Translations under genes and position numbers: made by a program
Notes under the pieces: model-generated
The model's input: only the letters and a program-made list of their open reading frames with translations
Database searches by the model: none
What the model was told of the DNA's origin: nothing
In this document: positions 1-9,326 of the stretch, in pieces
Numbering within the stretch: position 1 is the stretch's first letter
Layout: every line of letters starts with the position of its first letter
NCBI RefSeq assembly: GCF_000757825.1
Contig: NZ_CP009451.1
Span: 2,604,001-2,668,000, forward strand
DNA from: Cedecea neteri
Lineage (GTDB): Bacteria > Pseudomonadota > Gammaproteobacteria > Enterobacterales > Enterobacteriaceae
Reading direction: 5' to 3'
Length of the DNA: 64,000 nucleotides

Positions 1-841
1 AAAGCTCAACCTCAAGCGCAACGCGAGCTTTACGGCCACGGGCAAGCCTGTCCAGATCGCCGCTCAAAGATCCTAAATCGGCGGTTGCCCCCGGTTTCCC
101 GGTGATCGGTTTGCTATAGCGGATATGGGCATCGGCCAGAATAATCGTGCCGCCCAGATGCCGCTCACGCAACATCAGCCAGATAAGTCCCCAGCCGGTT
201 AACGTGGCCAGCGAGAACAGGCTCCCCGCGAAGAGCGTATGGTGCGGATTCTGGTTGCCCATTTCCGGCATCGTAGTAATGAATTTTTGCCCGGTATACT
301 GCTGTATGCGCACGCCCATTTTCTCGCTAAGCGGAATATGTTCGTACCAGGCCTGCTGCAGCTGCCCACACCAGTCGCCCCGGTGAAGGATATCGTCAAG
401 CGTGGCAACCGGCTTAATCATCAGGAAGTGGCGTACAGGCGTGGTTTGCGGGGTTGTGATTTCGCCCTGGTTAACAAAGCCCAGCTTGGAGAAAAACGCC
501 ACGGCATCTTCACGTGCACTGCAGGTTACGCGCTTAACGCCCTCCTGCCGCGCTACGGACTCCAGAGCCATCGCTACCAGCGTACCTAAACCTTTATCCT
601 GAACCGAAGGGTGTACCGCCATAAACCGAATCGCGGCTTCGTTATCGGCATTAATATAAAGGCGGCCTACGGCAACGGTATTACCCTCTTCATCCACCAC
701 CATCTGATGATGCGCCATCGCATCCCATGCATCGCGCTCGGAGCCTTTAGGCTGGTGTAGCGGCTGGCGCAACATTTCCCAGCGGAACTGGTAATAACGG
801 TCAAGTTCTTCTTCTGTTTGTGGCACACGAAGGTGATACAT
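1..841 (-). CDS. fabY: Acyltransferase/thioesterase-fold protein FabY (YiiD), 3' end outside window
   Basis: The frame is open from an ATG at 839-841 to the window edge, about 280 codons; the E. coli protein has 329, so roughly the last 50 are missing. The visible protein starts [20 protein letters not shown] and matches YiiD. An N-terminal GNAT acetyltransferase domain (about residues 1-150, with the GLG acetyl-CoA loop in [15 protein letters not shown]) is followed by a C-terminal thioesterase-like domain. In E. coli the protein is linked to initiation of fatty-acid synthesis, where it can supply acetoacetyl-ACP without FabH. It follows dtd by 36 bases and is probably the last gene of yihX-yihY-dtd-fabY. 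The frame stays open upstream of the chosen ATG, so a slightly longer N-terminus is possible. Confidence 0.9.
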   Translation of the reverse strand, partial: MYHLRVPQTEEELDRYYQFRWEMLRQPLHQPKGSERDAWDAMAHHQMVVDEEGNTVAVGRLYINADNEAAIRFMAVHPSVQDKGLGTLVAMALESVARQEGVKRVTCSAREDAVAFFSKLGFVNQGEITTPQTTPVRHFLMIKPVATLDDILHRGDWCGQLQQAWYEHIPLSEKMGVRIQQYTGQKFITTMPEMGNQNPHHTLFAGSLFSLATLTGWGLIWLMLRERHLGGTIILADAHIRYSKPITGKPGATADLGSLSGDLDRLARGRKARVALEVEL

Positions 842-877
842 ACGTTGCTCTCTCGTTGCGCGGGCCGGTGGCGAGGG

Positions 878-1315
878 TTATACCTGCAGCCAGAACGTCA
901 CCGGCCCATCATTAATTAGTGAAACCTGCATATCGGCGGCAAATCGCCCGGTGGGGGCTTCTATCCCCTGCTGCTTGCAGCGCCCGACAAAGTACTCATA
1001 AAGAGCTTCAGCCTGCTGTGGCGCCGCGCCACCGGAGAAGCTCGGCCGCATGCCGCGTTCAGTGTCCGCAGCCAGCGTGAACTGAGAAACCACCAGCAGG
1101 CTGCCGCCCGCCTGCTGAACGTTGAGGTTCATCTTGCCCTGCTCGTCGCTGAAGATTCGATACCCCAGAACGCGCTCGCACAGGCGATTGGCTTTTTGTT
1201 CGTTATCTTCTTTTTCGACACCCAACAACACCAAAAGTCCGGGGCCAATTTCACCCGTCACCTCACCCTCCACGGTGACGCTGGCACGGGTTACGCGCTG
1301 AATTAATGCAATCAT
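878..1315 (-). CDS. dtd: D-aminoacyl-tRNA deacylase
   Basis: The 145-residue protein has the usual family length. It hydrolyses D-aminoacyl-tRNAs (D-Tyr and others) and glycyl-tRNA-Ala, keeping D-amino acids out of translation; it is a cytoplasmic homodimer. Two signatures are visible: [17 protein letters not shown] near residue 80 and the C-terminal [11 protein letters not shown], which carries the cross-subunit Gly-cisPro motif of the chiral pocket. A longer frame upstream exists, but the ATG at 1313-1315 matches the family start ([13 protein letters not shown]) and overlaps the yihY stop by four bases, as expected for translational coupling. Confidence 0.96.
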   Translation of the reverse strand: MIALIQRVTRASVTVEGEVTGEIGPGLLVLLGVEKEDNEQKANRLCERVLGYRIFSDEQGKMNLNVQQAGGSLLVVSQFTLAADTERGMRPSFSGGAAPQQAEALYEYFVGRCKQQGIEAPTGRFAADMQVSLINDGPVTFWLQV

Positions 1316-2184
1316 GGTTCTTCCAGTTCTTCCTGCTCTGCAGCTTGTCGTAATTTTCGGTAGTCGCCCAGCGAGGCGGTGATTTCCGCCCCCAGCAACA
1401 CAATACACCAGGTCCAATAGACCCAGACAAATAATATGGGGATAACCGCCAGCACGCCGTAAATCAGCTGGTAAGAGGGGAACATGGTGATGTAGAGGGC
1501 AAACCCCTTCTTGCCCAGCTCAAACAGCAACGCGGCCACCAGAGAGCCTATCATGGCGTCCCTGGCCCGCACGCTGGTCGTCGGCACCAGGCTGTAGAGC
1601 AGCCAAAACGAAAGCCAGGAGAGCAGCAGAGGGAAAATGCGCAGCACTTCATCCAGCATGCTGTTCAGTTCGGAAGCCCAGCGCAAAGACAGGAGATAAG
1701 AGCTGATCGCCAGGCTTGCCCCGGCCAAAAGTGGCCCGAGCGTGAGGATCATCCAATAAATGGCAAAGGAATACACTTTTGGCCGTACGCGTTTGCTGCG
1801 CCAGATGGTATTTAGCGCGCTGTCTACCGCATACATCAGCAGCAGCGAGGTCACAATCAGCCCGACAGCCCCCACCGCCGTCATTTTATTGGAGTTGGCG
1901 ACAAACTGTTCGATGTAGCGCTGAATCACGTCCCCGGTGGCCGGCATAAAATTGGCAAAGACAAAATGGCGCAGCTGAACGCTGATATCGGCAAACATCG
2001 GAAACGCGGCGAACAGCGCAAATACGACCGCCACCAGCGGCACCAGTGACAGCAAAGACACATAGGCGAGGTTGCCTGCCAGCGTCGTCATGTTGTCCTG
2101 ATCGATACGCTGCCACAGCAGTTTGCCCCAGGCCCAGAGCGGCCTGAGGCGATGCGCAGTTTTACGTGGCACGCTTTTGCTCAT
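1312..2184 (-). CDS. yihY: YihY/BrkB-family inner membrane protein
   Basis: The 290-residue protein has about six hydrophobic segments, for example around residues 45-65, 100-120, 140-165, 180-200, 215-235 and 245-270. It belongs to the YihY/BrkB family (UPF0761), whose members were once annotated as RNase BN; that assignment was later withdrawn, because RNase BN is ElaC. The molecular function is unknown. The start overlaps the yihX stop by four bases and the stop overlaps the dtd start by four, so the three genes are tightly coupled. The charged N-terminus ([20 protein letters not shown]) should lie in the cytoplasm. Confidence 0.93.
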   Translation of the reverse strand: MSKSVPRKTAHRLRPLWAWGKLLWQRIDQDNMTTLAGNLAYVSLLSLVPLVAVVFALFAAFPMFADISVQLRHFVFANFMPATGDVIQRYIEQFVANSNKMTAVGAVGLIVTSLLLMYAVDSALNTIWRSKRVRPKVYSFAIYWMILTLGPLLAGASLAISSYLLSLRWASELNSMLDEVLRIFPLLLSWLSFWLLYSLVPTTSVRARDAMIGSLVAALLFELGKKGFALYITMFPSYQLIYGVLAVIPILFVWVYWTWCIVLLGAEITASLGDYRKLRQAAEQEELEEP

Positions 2185-2777
2185 CCCTGCTTAGCAAACC
2201 AGTCTGGGATGGTCTTCTTGTCGAGCACCTGAATACTGTTAATACCTAATGCCCGCGCGCCGATAATATTGTCGGCGTTGTCATCGAAGAACACGGCCTG
2301 ATCCGCAGAGAATCCTTCTTCCTGCAGCACTTTGAGGTAGATTTCCGCGTCCGGCTTGCGCATCCCCATTTCCTGGGAGAGATAGATTTTATCGGCCGAT
2401 TGCGCCACTTCCGGGTATTCATCAGGCCAGAATCCGGTGTGCAGGCGGTTGGTATTGGAAAGGACCACGACGCGATGTCCCTGCTCGCGGAGTTTTTGCA
2501 TGACGCCAATCGTCTCTTTGCGCAGGCCAACGAAAATGGCCTGCCAGCCCGCGGCAAACTGCTCGTAGCTCAGCGCAACGTCCATTTCATGGCACAGGCG
2601 TTCGGCAAACACTTCATCCGTTATTTGCCCACGTTCGTGCTGATGGAAGGTTTCTCCCATCGCGAAACTTTTCTGCAGGTTGGCTAACGGCACCCGGCTG
2701 TAATCACTCCAGACGCCCAGTACGCGATTAAAGTCGATATCAACGATGACGTTACCTAAATCAAAGATATACAGCAT
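2181..2777 (-). CDS. yihX: HAD-family sugar-phosphate phosphatase YihX (alpha-D-glucose-1-phosphatase)
   Basis: The 198-residue protein is a haloacid-dehalogenase-type hydrolase. Motif I is [11 protein letters not shown] at the N-terminus, motif II is VVLSNTNR near residue 105, and the acidic motif is FFDDNADN near residue 165. E. coli YihX dephosphorylates alpha-glucose-1-phosphate, among other sugar phosphates. A longer frame runs upstream, but the ATG at 2775-2777 is preceded by the strong ribosome site AAGGAGGT and matches the E. coli start [10 protein letters not shown]. In K-12 the yihL-yihW genes lie between typA and yihX; here yihX follows typA directly. The stop overlaps yihY by four bases. 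Confidence 0.95.
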   Translation of the reverse strand: MLYIFDLGNVIVDIDFNRVLGVWSDYSRVPLANLQKSFAMGETFHQHERGQITDEVFAERLCHEMDVALSYEQFAAGWQAIFVGLRKETIGVMQKLREQGHRVVVLSNTNRLHTGFWPDEYPEVAQSADKIYLSQEMGMRKPDAEIYLKVLQEEGFSADQAVFFDDNADNIIGARALGINSIQVLDKKTIPDWFAKQG

Positions 2778-2876
2778 GCGCACCTCCTTTCCGAACATGG
2801 AGAAATAACTGTAGCGGGAAAGGCTGGCTTTGACTATCAGAGGAAAGCAACGTTGAGCATTCTGAGAGGTAAAATA

Positions 2877-2906
2877 AAAAAAGCCCCACCTTTGCAGGTA
2901 GGGCTT
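2877..2906 (-). terminator. Rho-independent terminator of typA
   Basis: Read on the minus strand, AGCCCTACCT and AGGTGGGGCT form a 10-bp stem with one G-U pair around a GCAA loop, followed directly by seven T residues. It lies about 25 bases beyond the typA stop. Confidence 0.9.
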
Positions 2907-2928
2907 CAATGGACTGCAGAAAAGAAAC

Positions 2929-4755
2929 TTACGCTTCTTTGCTACCACGACCCGCACGTTTGCGGTCGTTTTCAGTCAGGTGGCGCTTACGAATACGCAC
3001 GGACAGCGGAGTCACTTCTACCAGTTCGTCGTCATCGATGAACTCCAGAGCTTGCTCCAGGGTCATTTTCTGCGCAGGAACCAGAGTGGTCGCTTCGTCA
3101 GTACCGGAAGCACGCATGTTGGTCAGCTTCTTACCGGTCAGGCAGTTAACGGTCAGGTCGTTAGAACGACTGTGAATACCGATGATCTGGCCTTCGTAAA
3201 CTTCAGCCCCGTGGCCCAGGAACAGCTTGCCGCGATCCTGCAGGCCGAACAGAGCAAACGCAACCGCTTTACCCTGACCGTTGGAGATCAGCACGCCGTT
3301 CTGACGCTGGCCCACTTCGCCCTGACGGATATCGTCATAGTGGCTGAAGGTGGAGTACAGCAGACCGGTACCGGAGGTCATGGTCATGAATTCGTTACGG
3401 AAGCCAATCAGACCACGGCTTGGAATCACGTAGTCAAGACGCACACGGCCTTTGCCGTCCGGATTCATGTTTTTCAGGTCGCCTTTACGCTCGCCGAGCG
3501 CCTGCATCACGGAACCCTGATGCTGCTCTTCGATATCCAGCGTTACGTTTTCGAACGGCTCTTGTTTACGGCCGTCGATTTCGCGGAAGATAACTTTCGG
3601 ACGGGATACCGCCAGCTCGAAACCTTCACGACGCATGTTTTCGATAAGAACGGAGAGGTGCAGCTCACCACGGCCGGATACGCGGAATGCATCCGCATCT
3701 TCGGTTTCTTCAACACGCAGCGCAACGTTGTGTACCAGCTCTTTGTTCAGACGATCCAGAATCTGACGAGAGGTCACGAACTTACCTTCTTTACCGCAGA
3801 ACGGAGAGGTATTTACGTTGAAGAACATGGAAACGGTTGGCTCATCTACGGACAGCGCTGGCAGCGCTTCAACATTTTGCGGGTCGCAAATGGTGTCGGA
3901 GATGTTCAGCTCGCCCAGGCCGGTGATGGCGATGATATCGCCCGCTTCGGCTTCGGTAGACTCGATACGCTCCAGGCCCAGGTGGGTCAGAACTTTACCG
4001 ACTTTACCGTTACGGGTTTTCCCTTCGCTATCAATGATAGTGATCTGCTGGTTTGGCTTCACTTTGCCGCGTTTGATGCGGCCGATGCCGATAACGCCAA
4101 CGTAGTTGTTGTAGTCCAGCTGGGAAATTTGCATCTGCAGTGGACCGTCGAGGTCAACGTTCGGTGCCGGTACGCGATCGACAATGGCCTGATACAGTGG
4201 AGTCATGTCCGCTGCCATATCATTGTGATCCATGCCCGCGATGCCGTTCAGTGCGGATGCATAAATAATTGGGAAGTCGAGCTGCTCGTCGGTCGCATCA
4301 AGGTTAACGAACAGGTCGAAGACCTGATCAACAACCCAGTCAGGACGCGCGCCAGGGCGGTCAACTTTGTTGATAACCACGATCGGCTTCAAACCATGGG
4401 CAAACGCCTTTTTGGTTACGAAGCGCGTCTGCGGCATTGGGCCATCCATTGCATCAACCACCAGCAGAACGGAGTCAACCATTGACATTACGCGCTCAAC
4501 TTCACCACCGAAGTCGGCGTGTCCTGGGGTATCAACGATGTTGATACGATAGTCATTCCATTTGATAGCGGTGTTTTTAGCGAGGATGGTAATCCCACGC
4601 TCTTTCTCCAGGTCATTGGAGTCCATCACGCGTTCAGTGGCTTCAGCACGTTCGTTACTGAAAGTACCAGATTGCTGCAGCAGCTTATCAACCAGGGTAG
4701 TTTTACCATGGTCAACGTGCGCGATGATGGCGATATTACGCAGATTTTCGATCAC
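2929..4755 (-). CDS. typA: Ribosome-binding GTPase BipA/TypA
   Basis: The 608-residue protein is a translational GTPase of the EF-G family that acts in 50S subunit assembly and stress adaptation, notably in the cold. The G1 loop is AHVDHGKTT (about residue 12), followed by RGITI (G2), DTPGH (G3) and NKVD (G4), then EF-G-like domains and the BipA-specific C-terminal domain ending in a basic tail ([17 protein letters not shown]). The start is GTG at 4753-4755, preceded by TGAGGC. It is divergent from glnA and shares the regulatory interval 4756-5131. The switch-I region carries a small insertion compared with K-12 ([14 protein letters not shown]). Confidence 0.97.
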   Translation of the reverse strand: MIENLRNIAIIAHVDHGKTTLVDKLLQQSGTFSNERAEATERVMDSNDLEKERGITILAKNTAIKWNDYRINIVDTPGHADFGGEVERVMSMVDSVLLVVDAMDGPMPQTRFVTKKAFAHGLKPIVVINKVDRPGARPDWVVDQVFDLFVNLDATDEQLDFPIIYASALNGIAGMDHNDMAADMTPLYQAIVDRVPAPNVDLDGPLQMQISQLDYNNYVGVIGIGRIKRGKVKPNQQITIIDSEGKTRNGKVGKVLTHLGLERIESTEAEAGDIIAITGLGELNISDTICDPQNVEALPALSVDEPTVSMFFNVNTSPFCGKEGKFVTSRQILDRLNKELVHNVALRVEETEDADAFRVSGRGELHLSVLIENMRREGFELAVSRPKVIFREIDGRKQEPFENVTLDIEEQHQGSVMQALGERKGDLKNMNPDGKGRVRLDYVIPSRGLIGFRNEFMTMTSGTGLLYSTFSHYDDIRQGEVGQRQNGVLISNGQGKAVAFALFGLQDRGKLFLGHGAEVYEGQIIGIHSRSNDLTVNCLTGKKLTNMRASGTDEATTLVPAQKMTLEQALEFIDDDELVEVTPLSVRIRKRHLTENDRKRAGRGSKEA

Positions 4756-4861
4756 AACTTTGCCTCAGGCATTAGAAATAGCGCGTTATTGTACACGTAT
4801 TAATCGAAGGACAGAACAGGATCACAAAGAACCTTTACAAACAATATAGAAAGTAAGGGAT

Positions 4862-4877
4862 TGTGATCGCTTTCACG
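4862..4877 (+). promoter_or_regulatory. CRP-binding site upstream of glnA
   Basis: TGTGATCGCTTTCACG matches the CRP consensus (TGTGA-N6-TCACA) with one mismatch in the second arm. It occupies the same position as the CRP site serving the sigma-70 promoter glnAp1 in E. coli, about 255 bases before the glnA start. Confidence 0.75.
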
Positions 4878-4905
4878 GAGCTAAAAAGGGAGCTATAACG
4901 TAAAT

Positions 4906-4921
4906 TGCACCAATATGGTGC
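4906..4921 (+). promoter_or_regulatory. High-affinity NtrC site 1 of the glnA enhancer
   Basis: TGCACCAATATGGTGC is an almost perfect inverted repeat matching the NtrC consensus TGCACC-N5-GGTGCA. With the next site it forms the glnAp2 enhancer, about 120 bases upstream of the sigma-54 promoter. Confidence 0.9.
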
Positions 4922-4938
4922 TCAGGTTTTAATCTGAA

Positions 4939-4954
4939 GCACTATATTGGTGCA
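4939..4954 (+). promoter_or_regulatory. High-affinity NtrC site 2 of the glnA enhancer
   Basis: GCACTATATTGGTGCA is the second NtrC dimer site. Its centre is 33 bases (about three helical turns) from site 1, which suits cooperative oligomerisation of phosphorylated NtrC. Confidence 0.9.
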
Positions 4955-4980
4955 AAATATTCATCCTGGTGCAGCCCTTT

Positions 4981-4994
4981 TGCACTATGGTGCG
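4981..4994 (+). promoter_or_regulatory. Weaker NtrC-like site near glnAp2
   Basis: TGCACTATGGTGCG has NtrC half-sites but imperfect spacing. Another isolated half-site (GGTGCA) occurs near 4968. These correspond to the low-affinity governor sites described between enhancer and promoter in E. coli. Confidence 0.6.
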
Positions 4995-5027
4995 CATGAT
5001 AGCGCCTTTTTAGGGTGATTTAAAAGT

Positions 5028-5043
5028 TGGCACAGATTTCGCT
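5028..5043 (+). promoter_or_regulatory. Sigma-54 promoter glnAp2
   Basis: TGGCAC and TCGCT, separated by five bases, give the -24/-12 signature of RpoN promoters (TTGGCAC-N5-TTGCA type). Transcription should start near 5054, leaving a leader of about 75 bases. The element appears the same as the E. coli glnAp2 core as I recall it. Confidence 0.9.
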
Positions 5044-5131
5044 TTAAACATTTTATGGCGAAAAGCCACATTAAGAAGTGTTTGATTACCTCGTTACCAC
5101 GACGACTACACCAATCCGGGAGAGTTTAAGT

Positions 5132-6541
5132 ATGTCCGCTGAACACGTTTTGACGATGCTGAATGAGCATGAAGTGAAGTTTGTTGATCTGCGCTTTACC
5201 GATACTAAAGGTAAAGAACAGCACGTCACTATCCCTGCTCATCAGGTGAATGCTGACTTCTTCGAAGAAGGCAAAATGTTTGACGGCTCCTCGATTGGTG
5301 GCTGGAAAGGTATCAACGAATCCGACATGGTGCTGATGCCAGATCCAACGACGGCGGTTATCGACCCGTTCTTCGCGGATTCTACCCTGATTATCCGCTG
5401 CGACATTCTCGAGCCAGGCACCATGCAGGGCTACGACCGTGACCCGCGTTCCATTGCAAAACGCGCTGAAGACTACCTGCGCTCTACCGGCATCGCAGAC
5501 ACCGTTCTGTTCGGGCCAGAGCCAGAATTCTTCCTGTTCGACGACATTCGTTTCGGCAGCTCTATCTCCGGCTCCCACGTTGCTATCGATGATATCGAAG
5601 GCGCATGGAACACCGGCACCAAATACGAAGGCGGTAACAAAGGCCACCGTCCTGCTGTGAAAGGCGGTTACTTCCCGGTTCCACCGGTCGACTCCGCTCA
5701 GGATCTGCGTTCTGCTATGTGTCTGACCATGGAGCAGATGGGCCTGGTTGTTGAAGCTCACCACCACGAAGTAGCGACCGCTGGTCAGAACGAAGTGGCT
5801 ACCCGCTTCAACACCATGACCAAAAAAGCTGACGAAATTCAGATCTACAAATACGTTGTGCACAACGTTGCTCACGCCTACGGTAAAACCGCGACCTTTA
5901 TGCCTAAACCAATGTTTGGCGATAACGGTTCTGGTATGCACTGCCACATGTCCCTGTCCAAGAACGGCGTAAACCTGTTCTCCGGCGACAAATACGCAGG
6001 CCTGTCTGAGCAAGCGCTGTACTACATCGGTGGTGTTATCAAACACGCTAAAGCGATCAACGCCCTGGCGAACCCAACCACTAACTCCTACAAGCGTCTG
6101 GTCCCAGGCTACGAAGCCCCAGTAATGCTGGCGTACTCTGCCCGTAACCGTTCTGCTTCTATCCGTATCCCGGTTGTTGCGTCTCCAAAAGCACGTCGTA
6201 TCGAAGTGCGCTTCCCGGACCCAGCGGCGAACCCATACCTGTGCTTCGCAGCGCTGCTGATGGCCGGCCTGGACGGTATTAAGAACAAGATCCACCCTGG
6301 CGAAGCCATGGACAAAAACCTGTATGACCTGCCGCCAGAAGAAGCGAAAGAGATCCCACAGGTTGCAGGTTCTCTGGAAGAAGCACTGAACGCTCTGAAC
6401 GAAGACCGTGAGTTCCTGACCGCAGGTGGCGTATTCACCAACGACGCTATCGATGCTTACATCGCGCTGCGTATCGAAGAAAACGACCGCGTACGCATGA
6501 CTCCGCACCCGGTAGAGTTCGAGCTGTACTACAGCGTCTAA
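5132..6541 (+). CDS. glnA: Glutamine synthetase type I
   Basis: The 469-residue protein is the dodecameric GSI-beta enzyme that makes glutamine from glutamate, ammonia and ATP. Visible motifs are the FDGSSIGGW loop near residue 50, the metal ligands in GPEPEFFLF (about 130), [10 protein letters not shown] (about 265), and the adenylylation site NLYDLPPEE (Tyr near 398) used by GlnE. The frame is open further upstream, but the ATG at 5132 matches the family start [17 protein letters not shown] and has GGAGAG upstream. It heads the operon with glnL and glnG and is driven by glnAp2 under NtrC control and by a CRP-influenced glnAp1. Confidence 0.98.
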   Translation: MSAEHVLTMLNEHEVKFVDLRFTDTKGKEQHVTIPAHQVNADFFEEGKMFDGSSIGGWKGINESDMVLMPDPTTAVIDPFFADSTLIIRCDILEPGTMQGYDRDPRSIAKRAEDYLRSTGIADTVLFGPEPEFFLFDDIRFGSSISGSHVAIDDIEGAWNTGTKYEGGNKGHRPAVKGGYFPVPPVDSAQDLRSAMCLTMEQMGLVVEAHHHEVATAGQNEVATRFNTMTKKADEIQIYKYVVHNVAHAYGKTATFMPKPMFGDNGSGMHCHMSLSKNGVNLFSGDKYAGLSEQALYYIGGVIKHAKAINALANPTTNSYKRLVPGYEAPVMLAYSARNRSASIRIPVVASPKARRIEVRFPDPAANPYLCFAALLMAGLDGIKNKIHPGEAMDKNLYDLPPEEAKEIPQVAGSLEEALNALNEDREFLTAGGVFTNDAIDAYIALRIEENDRVRMTPHPVEFELYYSV

Positions 6542-6550
6542 TAATTTAGA

Positions 6551-6671
6551 AATCCAACGAATTTCGCGTTGCAGCAAGACGGCAACTGAGTGAATCCCTG
6601 GAAGCATAGGTAACGATGTGACCAGGGTGAGTAAGGGCAGCCAACGCAGCTGTGGCGCGAAGGGCGTTAGG
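6551..6671 (+). repeat. ERIC element, diverged copy, between glnA and glnL
   Basis: About 121 bases align with the enterobacterial repetitive intergenic consensus: GTTGCAG, GGCAACTGAGTGAATCC, then a central hairpin, GTGAG and GGGCAGCCAACGCA. The central stem is CCCTGG/CCAGGG where the consensus has CCCCAG/CTGGGG, so pairing is kept despite the sequence change. The ends are less well conserved than in the copy at 49661-49783. It lies in the glnA-glnL transcript upstream of the glnA terminator. Confidence 0.85.
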
Positions 6672-6697
6672 AGTTTTTTGTTGCCGTGGAAACTTTG

Positions 6698-6722
6698 GCC
6701 CATCTCCGGATGGGCTTTTTTC
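6698..6722 (+). terminator. Terminator/attenuator after glnA
   Basis: GCCCATC and GATGGGC form a 7-bp stem around the short loop TCCG, followed by a run of seven T. In E. coli an equivalent structure stops most glnA transcripts, so that glnLG is expressed at a low level by read-through and from its own promoter. Confidence 0.88.
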
Positions 6723-6766
6723 TCCACCGGAATCCCCTGTGACGCTGTTTTTTGTCACCCAAAGAC

Positions 6767-6788
6767 TATAATGCACTAAAACGGTGCA
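6767..6788 (+). promoter_or_regulatory. glnL promoter -10 overlapped by an NtrC operator
   Basis: TATAAT at 6767-6772 is immediately followed by, and shares a base with, TGCACTAAAACGGTGCA (6772-6788), an NtrC inverted repeat. An operator at the start point lets NtrC repress glnLp, as in E. coli. Confidence 0.85.
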
Positions 6789-6801
6789 CGGAGACTGCTG
6801 T

Positions 6802-7851
6802 ATGGCAACTGGCGCGCTGCCCGATGCTGGGCAGATTCTGAATTCTCTCATCAACAGCATCCTGCTCGTGGATGACGAGCTGGCGGTACATTACGCCAAC
6901 CCTGCGGCTCAGCAACTGCTGGCGCAGAGCTCACGCAAGCTGTACGGCACGCCTCTGCCGGATCTATTGAGTTATTTCTCGTTGAACATTGGCGTCATGC
7001 AGGAAAGCCTGATGGCGGGCCAGGGATTTACCGACAACGAGGTTACGCTGGTCATTGATGGCCGATCGCACATTCTCTCCCTGACGGCGCAAAAGCTGCC
7101 GGAAGGGTACATCCTGATGGAAATGGCGCCGATGGATAATCAGCGTCGACTGAGCCAGGAACAGCTGCAGCATGCGCAGCAGATTGCCGCCCGAGACTTA
7201 GTCCGCGGGCTGGCGCATGAAATTAAAAACCCGCTTGGTGGGCTGCGGGGGGCGGCACAGCTGCTGAGTAAAGCATTGCCGGACCCGTCGCTGACTGAAT
7301 ACACCAAAGTGATTATTGAACAGGCCGATCGCTTAAGAAATCTGGTCGACCGCCTGTTAGGCCCACAGCAGCCGGGGATGCACGTCACCGAAAGCATTCA
7401 CAAAGTTGCCGAGCGCGTGGTGACGCTGGTGTCGATGGAGCTGCCGGACAACGTGACTCTTGTGCGGGATTACGATCCAAGTTTGCCGGAGTTTGCTCAC
7501 GATCCGGACCAGATAGAGCAGGTTTTACTGAATATCGTTCGCAATGCGCTGCAGGCGCTGGGCAGTGAAGGCGGTGAGATTATCTTACGCACCCGCACGG
7601 CTTTCCAGCTGACGCTTCACGGCTCGCGCTATCGTCTTGCAGCACGCATAGACGTTGAAGATAACGGCCCGGGTATCCCGGCACATTTGCAGGACACGTT
7701 GTTCTACCCGATGGTCAGCGGGCGAGAAGGTGGCACCGGGCTTGGTCTTTCCATAGCGCGTAGCCTTATCGACCAGCATTCGGGGAAAATCGAATTCAAC
7801 AGCTGGCCTGGTCATACCGAATTTTCGGTTTACCTGCCTATTCGGAAGTAG
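6802..7851 (+). CDS. glnL: Nitrogen sensor histidine kinase/phosphatase NtrB
   Basis: The 349-residue soluble protein has an N-terminal PAS domain (about 1-120), a HisKA dimerisation domain with the phospho-acceptor His in [12 protein letters not shown] (about 139), and an HATPase domain with [17 protein letters not shown] and [10 protein letters not shown] boxes. It phosphorylates NtrC when glutamine is low and dephosphorylates it when bound by PII (GlnB). The ATG at 6802 gives the family start [16 protein letters not shown]. The frame extends six codons upstream into the operator and is disregarded. glnG follows after eight bases. Confidence 0.97.
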   Translation: MATGALPDAGQILNSLINSILLVDDELAVHYANPAAQQLLAQSSRKLYGTPLPDLLSYFSLNIGVMQESLMAGQGFTDNEVTLVIDGRSHILSLTAQKLPEGYILMEMAPMDNQRRLSQEQLQHAQQIAARDLVRGLAHEIKNPLGGLRGAAQLLSKALPDPSLTEYTKVIIEQADRLRNLVDRLLGPQQPGMHVTESIHKVAERVVTLVSMELPDNVTLVRDYDPSLPEFAHDPDQIEQVLLNIVRNALQALGSEGGEIILRTRTAFQLTLHGSRYRLAARIDVEDNGPGIPAHLQDTLFYPMVSGREGGTGLGLSIARSLIDQHSGKIEFNSWPGHTEFSVYLPIRK

Positions 7852-7859
7852 AGGTCTTT

Positions 7860-9275
7860 ATGCAACGAGGGATAGTTTGGGTCGTTGACGACGATAGCTC
7901 CATCCGCTGGGTACTGGAGCGCGCGTTAACCGGAGCCGGGTTGATCTGCACCACCTTTGAAAACGGCAATGAGGTGCTGGACGCCCTGGCGACCAAAACC
8001 CCGGACGTGCTGCTGTCGGATATTCGTATGCCCGGCATGGACGGTCTTGCCCTGCTAAAGCAGATTAAACAGCGCCATCCTATGCTGCCGGTCATCATAA
8101 TGACTGCCCATTCGGATTTAGACGCCGCCGTTAGCGCCTATCAACAGGGTGCTTTTGACTATCTGCCAAAACCGTTTGATATCGACGAGGCGGTGGCGCT
8201 GGTTGAACGCGCCATCAGCCACTATCAGGAGCAGCAGCAGCCGCGTAATGCGCCGGACAACGGACCAACGACCGACATCATCGGCGAAGCCCCGGCGATG
8301 CAGGACGTGTTTCGTATTATTGGCCGCCTGTCGCGTTCGTCCATCAGCGTATTGATTAACGGCGAATCTGGTACCGGTAAAGAGCTTGTGGCGCATGCCC
8401 TGCATCGCCACAGCCCGCGGGCTAAATCGCCGTTTATCGCGCTTAATATGGCGGCTATTCCCAAAGATTTAATCGAGTCAGAGCTGTTTGGCCATGAGAA
8501 AGGTGCTTTCACCGGCGCCAACCAGATTCGCCAGGGCCGTTTTGAACAGGCCGACGGCGGCACGCTGTTTCTCGATGAAATAGGCGACATGCCCCTGGAC
8601 GTACAGACCCGGCTGCTCCGCGTACTGGCCGACGGCCAGTTTTATCGCGTTGGCGGCTACGCGGCCGTTAAAGTCGATGTGCGTATTATTGCCGCAACCC
8701 ACCAGAACCTCGAGCTACGGGTGCAGGAAGGGAAGTTCCGTGAAGACTTGTTCCACCGCCTGAACGTGATCCGTGTACACCTGCCGCCTCTGCGTGAACG
8801 CCGGGAAGATATTCCTCGCCTGTCACGGCACTTCCTGCAGGTGGCCGCACGCGAGCTGGGTGTTGAAGCAAAACTGCTGCATCCGGAAACGGAAAATGCC
8901 TTAACGCGTCTGGCCTGGCCCGGCAACGTACGCCAGCTGGAAAACACCTGCCGCTGGCTGACGGTGATGGCGGCGGGTCAGGAAGTACTTATTCAGGATC
9001 TCCCGAGCGAGCTGTTTGAAACGACGGTAACCGAAAGCGGCGGGGTTACGCAGACTAACCCTGACAGCTGGGCAATGCTGCTGGCACAGTGGGCAGAACG
9101 GGCGCTACGTTCCGGGCATCAGGATCTGCTTTCAGAAGCTCAGCCGGAAATGGAGCGCACGCTGTTAACCACCGCGTTACGACACACTCAGGGACATAAA
9201 CAAGAAGCGGCTCGCCTGCTGGGCTGGGGGCGAAACACGCTGACTCGTAAGCTAAAAGAGCTGGGAATGGAATAG
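7860..9275 (+). CDS. glnG: Nitrogen response regulator NtrC (sigma-54 activator)
   Basis: The 471-residue protein has three domains. The receiver domain carries phospho-acceptor Asp54 in LLSDIRMPGMDG. The AAA+ domain has Walker A GESGTGKE (about 169), the sigma-54 contact loop GAFTGA (about 216) and Walker B GGTLFLDEIGD. A C-terminal Fis-type helix-turn-helix is seen in GHKQEAARLLGWGRNTLTRK. It activates glnA from the enhancer at 4906-4954 and represses glnL through 6772-6788. The linker before the DNA-binding domain (about 400-415) differs most from K-12, including a two-residue length difference. Confidence 0.98.
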   Translation: MQRGIVWVVDDDSSIRWVLERALTGAGLICTTFENGNEVLDALATKTPDVLLSDIRMPGMDGLALLKQIKQRHPMLPVIIMTAHSDLDAAVSAYQQGAFDYLPKPFDIDEAVALVERAISHYQEQQQPRNAPDNGPTTDIIGEAPAMQDVFRIIGRLSRSSISVLINGESGTGKELVAHALHRHSPRAKSPFIALNMAAIPKDLIESELFGHEKGAFTGANQIRQGRFEQADGGTLFLDEIGDMPLDVQTRLLRVLADGQFYRVGGYAAVKVDVRIIAATHQNLELRVQEGKFREDLFHRLNVIRVHLPPLRERREDIPRLSRHFLQVAARELGVEAKLLHPETENALTRLAWPGNVRQLENTCRWLTVMAAGQEVLIQDLPSELFETTVTESGGVTQTNPDSWAMLLAQWAERALRSGHQDLLSEAQPEMERTLLTTALRHTQGHKQEAARLLGWGRNTLTRKLKELGME

Positions 9276-9295
9276 CGCTTTGCGAAGGTTGAAAT

Positions 9296-9326
9296 AACGG
9301 CGGGGCTAAAGCCCGCCGTTTTTATA
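9296..9326. terminator. Bidirectional terminator between glnG and hemN
   Basis: AACGGCGGGGCT and AGCCCGCCGTT pair over 11 bases with one bulged G and a two-base loop. A TTTT run follows on the plus strand. The structure overlaps the hemN stop, and A residues upstream would give T residues for minus-strand transcripts, so it probably serves both convergent genes. Confidence 0.8.

Noticed and set aside
2980..4485. 501-codon plus-strand frame opposite typA
   Set aside because: Shadow of the highly expressed typA gene on the other strand.
5126..6727. 533-codon minus-strand frame covering glnA
   Set aside because: Antisense shadow of glnA; its sequence mirrors glnA codon bias and matches no protein I know.
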